The notes under the pieces are model-generated. The model worked only from the letters and a program-made list of their open reading frames with translations, had not been told where the DNA came from and made no database searches. From Anopheles merus (taxonomy: Eukaryota; Arthropoda; Insecta; Diptera; Culicidae), in contig NC_054083.1 of NCBI RefSeq assembly GCF_017562075.2, positions 13,308,107-13,372,106 on the forward strand: a stretch of 64,000 nt of DNA. The letters are read 5' to 3'. Shown in pieces: positions 59,204 through 64,000 of this stretch. Positions within the stretch are counted from its first letter, which is position 1. Each line of letters starts with the position of its first letter. The position numbers were made by a program, and so were the translations under genes.

Positions 59204-62200
59204 AAAATCCGACCTCATCATGATTTCATCATGTGAGCGGCTGTTGCTTGATCATCTCATTAGAGCAATCATCGGCGATAGATTTGCTCACCATACAAAC
59301 AAAATCATCTCGCCTCAGCGAGGGGAAAAAACAAGCTTGCTCAGTACGCAGGAGGAAACGATGATAGCCTCTCAGTATGGGTTGAAGCAGCTGTCATTGA
59401 GCTCGCCATAGTGAGAGTAGGCTGGATTGTCATTTGGGTAACAACATTAAAAATCTGTCATTGTTTACGGTTTGCGGTGCAATCATAGAAACTGGGCAAG
59501 ATCAGTCACTGCGGTATGCTTTCCTTACCTTTTTTTACCTCCCAAAGTAGCTCTGCGGTTTTGTGAATCTAAATTGCACTTGGGCTGTTGGCGTCTAGAC
59601 GCAGAGGGGGCAGACGTGAGCACTGGGCAGGTTTTCTCCCGGGAGCTACGCTGACGCAAAAAAGCTAATATTGCGTTTGCATTCGCTTGTGCAAATTGTT
59701 TATTTCCTCAACCGCGAAAAGACCGACACAGAAGCTATACGAGAAAAAGAAAACAGCGCTAGCGTAATAATATCATGCTGCAGGGAAGGTGAAGAATGTA
59801 ACGAATTGTGCAGCAGAGGCAGCAACTGGACGGAAACGGGCGACCCTGATGACGGTTTAGAATAATTAAAACCAAGTACAACTTGGTGACTGTGGTCCGG
59901 TGCCCTGATTTGCCCCGAAGCGTTACTTTTGCTGTGAAATTAATTCCTTCCGTTTGCGGTTTCTTGCCTAAACTTTTGCCCACCCGCTTGTGTGGTGCCT
60001 TTCTTTTTTTCCTCCATTGTTGATGTGTTAAATTATTTGCAGCGACTGGAGTGTGCTTAAGAAATGGCCAAGATGTTTTCCACGGTGACAAAGGTTAGAG
60101 CTTCTGAAACAGGGGCTGCGCTTTTTCAAATGTTAATTAAATTGAATGTATTCTAGATGAAACCAAGCGTTGCGTTGCTGGGCGTTGCAGTGCCATAGAA
60201 ATGCATTTTTCGTATTTATTGTTTCTGTGAAAATGAGAAAAAGTTTTAGTTTCCAGACAACAACTCATGAAAGACGGTAAAACTGTCTGTGAACCATCGT
60301 GGACAGCTATTTCTAAAATGAAACCTTTTTTCGAACACTGCTTAACTTCCAAAACAACTCTAGACTGCTAAGGAGGAAGGGAGAAAAAGCCTTCTTATAT
60401 TATATTCTATTTCAATTATATTATATTCTTATATTTGATATTCTATTTCAATAATCTACGTATCTACATATATTTGATGATTAAATGATCAAAGCAAATG
60501 TCTGTATTGATTCTGATTAACCTGTAGAATTTTGGATATAAGATAGTTTTTAGAAGGAGTTAATTATATTAATAGGTCAATAAAACCTACGCTCAAAAAA
60601 CACGACAGCGGTTACCAGTGCCACTATTATTATGGAAGGCTAAAACAAAATCCAGATCTAAACGTGTCGTTTTTTACTAACCTTTAAATGCAAAGTAATG
60701 TTTGATCAGACCCCAACTGCAAAGATTATTATCAATGTACCGTTTGATCCGGTAGCGGGGGCGTTAAATTGAATAAGCGTCGAGGTGGTACACGGGTCGT
60801 GCAAAGAAGTTATGTTTATTGAGTCGATAGAATATCGTTAACACCGATACCGATAATTCCAATCGGATTTCCAAGCTAGCAGATGCGTATTTAAAATTTA
60901 AAACTCTCAAATATTCGCCACAACCAAGACGCTCGCCTGCAGAGACAACCCTTCAGACACGCGCCAGTCGTTACATTTCCTTTTTAATGCTACTTAGATA
61001 AAAATATATGTTTATGTTCGCAGCTCCTCTGCTACGGGACGGGGGCCACAAGGCGAGCGACTGCCATCTGGTGGCTCCGTGGTACATCACTGCACCGACA
61101 GTGGTACGGGGCATTGGGCATTCGGTTGGGCTGGGAAAAGGGTTTACAAAACGAGATTTTGTAACGCACCCACCACATTTTCACTCTAACATACCAAAAA
61201 AATAAAACACCGAGAAGACCACGTGTGAACGACTTTTGCCGTGCCAATGTGCTGGAAATCGAAATCACGCAGCCCGGCCTGCAGTGCCCGGGGACGGTTG
61301 GCGGATACAATTTCTTAATGGAGTGTCGCTGTCCTAGCCGCGACTAACGACAGTGTACCCATTTATGAAATCTAATTAAATCTGGTTAGTGAGGATAATT
61401 GAATTATGTTACGTACAAAAAAGGGAACCGCTGCAGGCACAATAAAGCATGCGTATGCTTAAATGTAGTTAGCAGATTCAATGACCTCGGATGCTAGAAT
61501 ACCTTAACAAATCCTATTTTGGTATGTATCTACAATGCAAGAGCAGTCTAAATAATCAAGGAATGTTTGTACGCTACCACTATGTTATTTTTAATAATTC
61601 TCTTTTGTTAATAGGTTATGATTAAATAAGTGATTGCGCGAACCATTACTAACCGCAGTGTGAGATGAAATAGGATGTAGGCCACCATCATCCATCCGCA
61701 GTCGACAGCTCGTGCTTAAGATGCCCGTAGAATGCGGGCAGCAGTTTATGATTTGAATAACAAATAGAGATTATCTATGCATGTTTCTGTTTGTCGTATC
61801 ATTATCAGATAACGTCTCAAATAGACACCGGGCCAAGCGTAAGCCGCAGTACGGTCGGCTGCCAAAGGATGGATGGATGGTTGGTTGGTTGGTAGGTTGG
61901 TACGGACGGACGTTGCGCCATGTGTGATTTTGTTACGTCGGGGGTGCAAAAATCTCGTCAGGAAGTTTCACAACACCGTACCAACGCTGTAAAGTGTCCG
62001 TAACGGCATAGTTGAAGGGTAGCCTAGCCAGCTATCAAACCCGGATGGTGAAGAAAAATGGGAGGAAATCTGTTCCATCCTACAGGCGGTGCGTTTTCCT
62101 GCTTCCGATGTGTGGAGTTCGAGCATCCTCGCCCTGCTCGACGGATCTCTGCTGGTGTTATCATCCTAGCGAAACTTCCTTCAACCCCTCTCTCCAAAAA

Positions 62201-64000
62201 CGCATGTGACGCGGATTTGCGTTCTACAACTTCGCATCACGGCCATCGTGATTTCCATAACATCAACAACAAAGTTTCCCGTTCGTTACCATAGCCGTAC
62301 GTCGGTGGTGGAACACGTTTCGTGATGCAGCGTACGTGCTTCAATACACACAAACAACACAAACTCCTCTCATCATGTTGTGCCAATGTGGTGGACCCGG
62401 TGGCGCAAAATGGGGCATGGGCTGCGGTTCGTGAATCGGGGGCACTTTTTGTTTTGAGGTGGGATGGCTTTTTAAAATTCCACCAATTTCAAAACCAGAG
62501 TGTAACGGTCGGCGCTTTCTCCGTCCCACTTTGCACCCTCCGCAGCGAGCGATGCGAAGCCTCGGTTCTTATCCTTTTTTTTTTACGCTACACGGCTTGT
62601 TCTCGCGCATCCTTCCGCAGGAAGAGCACGTGCCCACGACATGCACATACTCTGTGCTTATCAAGGAGGTTGTGCTGTACTCGTGAGGAGCTGTGGGTGG
62701 GTGGAATTCAAAAATTATTCCACGTGTTACCATTTGAGTGATCGTTAATTTCCTCCTGGTGAGGTGCTCTGGTGTGGTGGCCGGAAAACTGATTTGGTTT
62801 TGTCTGGGTCTTATCCTGCGTTGCCGAGATTGATAATGAAAGGATGCATGCCGTGGTGTGTAAGGAGGTCGCAAAAGCGGGCGGCGGTCGTTTAAAGTAA
62901 TGGAAACAGACCGCAGCTAAAGAGCAGCAACGGCGGTAGGCACGACGAGGAAGGACTAAACGCACTGAGGAACCCTCAGCGCGTGTAAGTTGAACAAATT
63001 AAAATATTAAATACATGAGCGTAGAAGAGTGCGAGTTTGCGTGTCCATGTGGGTGGGCAGGATATGCTGGATGGATGTTTAACTAGAAAGAAAGAGAGGT
63101 ATATAAAGAGAGATGATATTTGGTGCTGGCATAAAGTAGCATAAATTAAGTGCCTTTTTCGGAGGGCGGCTGGCAAAACATGTGATGAAAGCAACAATTT
63201 TAAAAACACAAATATTTTTCGAACCTTTTCATGCTGACAACTCGAAAGAAAACTGCCTTGAAGAAAATGAAGCGTAAAGTTGAGGGATATATTTATTTTC
63301 GCGATAAATTTTTCCAGTTACATTGAATTCAGGATAAAATATTTTTGTTTTGTGTTAAGTTGGTAGTATTCTGTTGAGCGTAATTCATAGAAATGTATAC
63401 TCAAATATAAAAGTATTACTTGCTTTCAATAGTTTCGGATGCCTTTCCTAACTGGCACAAAGCATGTTGCATGTTACAACATGTTGTAGTAGTACGTCTG
63501 CTATATAAAATTAAATATTCATAGAACAATATGAAAACTATCCCATTTCACAGATGAAATAAAAAAAATTGACACGTCCGGCTAGAACAGCAAAGTAATA
63601 AAAACCCGTTTGAAGCATAACTGACAAAAGCAGCAAATGTTGAGATAGAATCAAACTGTAACTTTTCGTATGAAATAATTATCATTGGCCTAAATAAACA
63701 AGCATTTTTTGAACGGCCCGTTCTTTGAGTTCATCGATAAGGGTAGGGCAATAAAACATCTCCGCGTAGATCCGTACTGCGTGAGACGATCAAATATAGA
63801 GCAAACTGCAAGATGCAACATACATATGTATACAAAATTGCAAGTGTGTTTAGGAACGTTCTAGAAACGCGAAGGATTAAAAAATAAACATAGAAAGGCA
63901 AATCATAAGAATACATAAAAATCCGTTACTTCAAATTGATAAGTCAAACGAACAATACGTCTTTCAAAAGAAGGGTTAACGTGTAAACGAAACAAAATAG
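59204..64000. other. Right-hand stretch without a recognised gene
   Basis: Possible single exons are noted but not called: ATGGCCAAGATG at 60064 running to a weak donor at 60094, and an acceptor-bounded block at 61022 running to an AATAAA at about 61203. A tetranucleotide-rich patch (GGAT/GGTT) lies at 61868-61915. Between 60380 and 60600, and after 63200, the DNA is AT-rich and featureless. Other open frames overlap on both strands. Confidence 0.4.
61868..61915. repeat. GGAT/GGTT tetranucleotide microsatellite
   Basis: Runs of GGAT, then GGTT, then a short GGAC pair follow one another over about 45 bases. Confidence 0.75.

Noticed and set aside
1..64000. CRISPR arrays, rRNA, complete tRNA genes and recognised microRNA hairpins
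   Set aside because: No regularly spaced repeats, no rRNA sequence, and the only tRNA-like boxes belong to SINE copies or the isolated B box at 31562. No mature microRNA sequence familiar to me was found by eye.

Overview
The window looks like nuclear DNA from a mosquito, most likely Anopheles. Three things suggest this: a compact gene with four spliceosomal introns of 58-74 nt; animal protein families (a tRNA m6t6A methyltransferase, a secreted cystine-knot ligand, a probable lipid phosphate phosphatase); and a tRNA-derived SINE of about 220 bp, with an AAG-rich tail, that resembles the SINE200-type repeats of Anopheles. There are no operons, CRISPR arrays or other bacterial features. Gene density is low: about 5 kb of plausible coding sequence in 64 kb, in AT-rich non-coding DNA that holds many non-autonomous mobile elements.

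Left part (1-8.3 kb). A minus-strand first coding exon at 4455-4107 begins a gene that leaves the window to the left; it is tentatively a lipid phosphate phosphatase (wunen-like). Its first intron would hold a 1.43 kb inverted-repeat element (733-2161) and a SINE. A complete five-exon minus-strand gene at 8244-6928 encodes a 352-residue TRMO (TsaA/TrmO) tRNA methyltransferase. Between the two lies a 468 bp foldback MITE with TA duplications.

8.3-12.7 kb. A TA-flanked MITE (9003-9344) lies next to a nested pair, in which a hAT-type MITE with a perfect 8 bp target duplication sits inside a SINE that still has its own 11 bp duplications. Then come three minus-strand exons (12733-11936) of a secreted seven-cysteine cystine-knot ligand, probably of the Trunk/PTTH group. 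Its start codon lies in an upstream exon that I could not place.

12.7-38.8 kb is a long stretch without a convincing conserved gene. It contains a 112 bp inverted duplication (14518-14629 and 15435-15546) whose only two differences are synonymous in one shared open frame, a possible 75-residue membrane micropeptide (20435-20662), SINE copies and a decayed coding-like element (26691-27430).

38.8-42.7 kb holds the clearest plus-strand gene: a 9-nt first coding exon, a 1,945-nt intron and a large second exon encoding a 525-residue secreted protein. It has a furin-type RNKR site and one short helical domain; I do not recognise its family.

42.7-64 kb is AT-rich and repeat-laden: a hAT MITE with an 8 bp duplication, a hAT/SINE junction, direct repeats, and an element with 39 bp tandem units. 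At 59203-58774 is a minus-strand gene remnant with canonical small introns and a broken frame. The recognised genes have unrelated roles (translation, extracellular signalling, lipid signalling, an unknown secreted protein) and nothing suggests they work as a unit.
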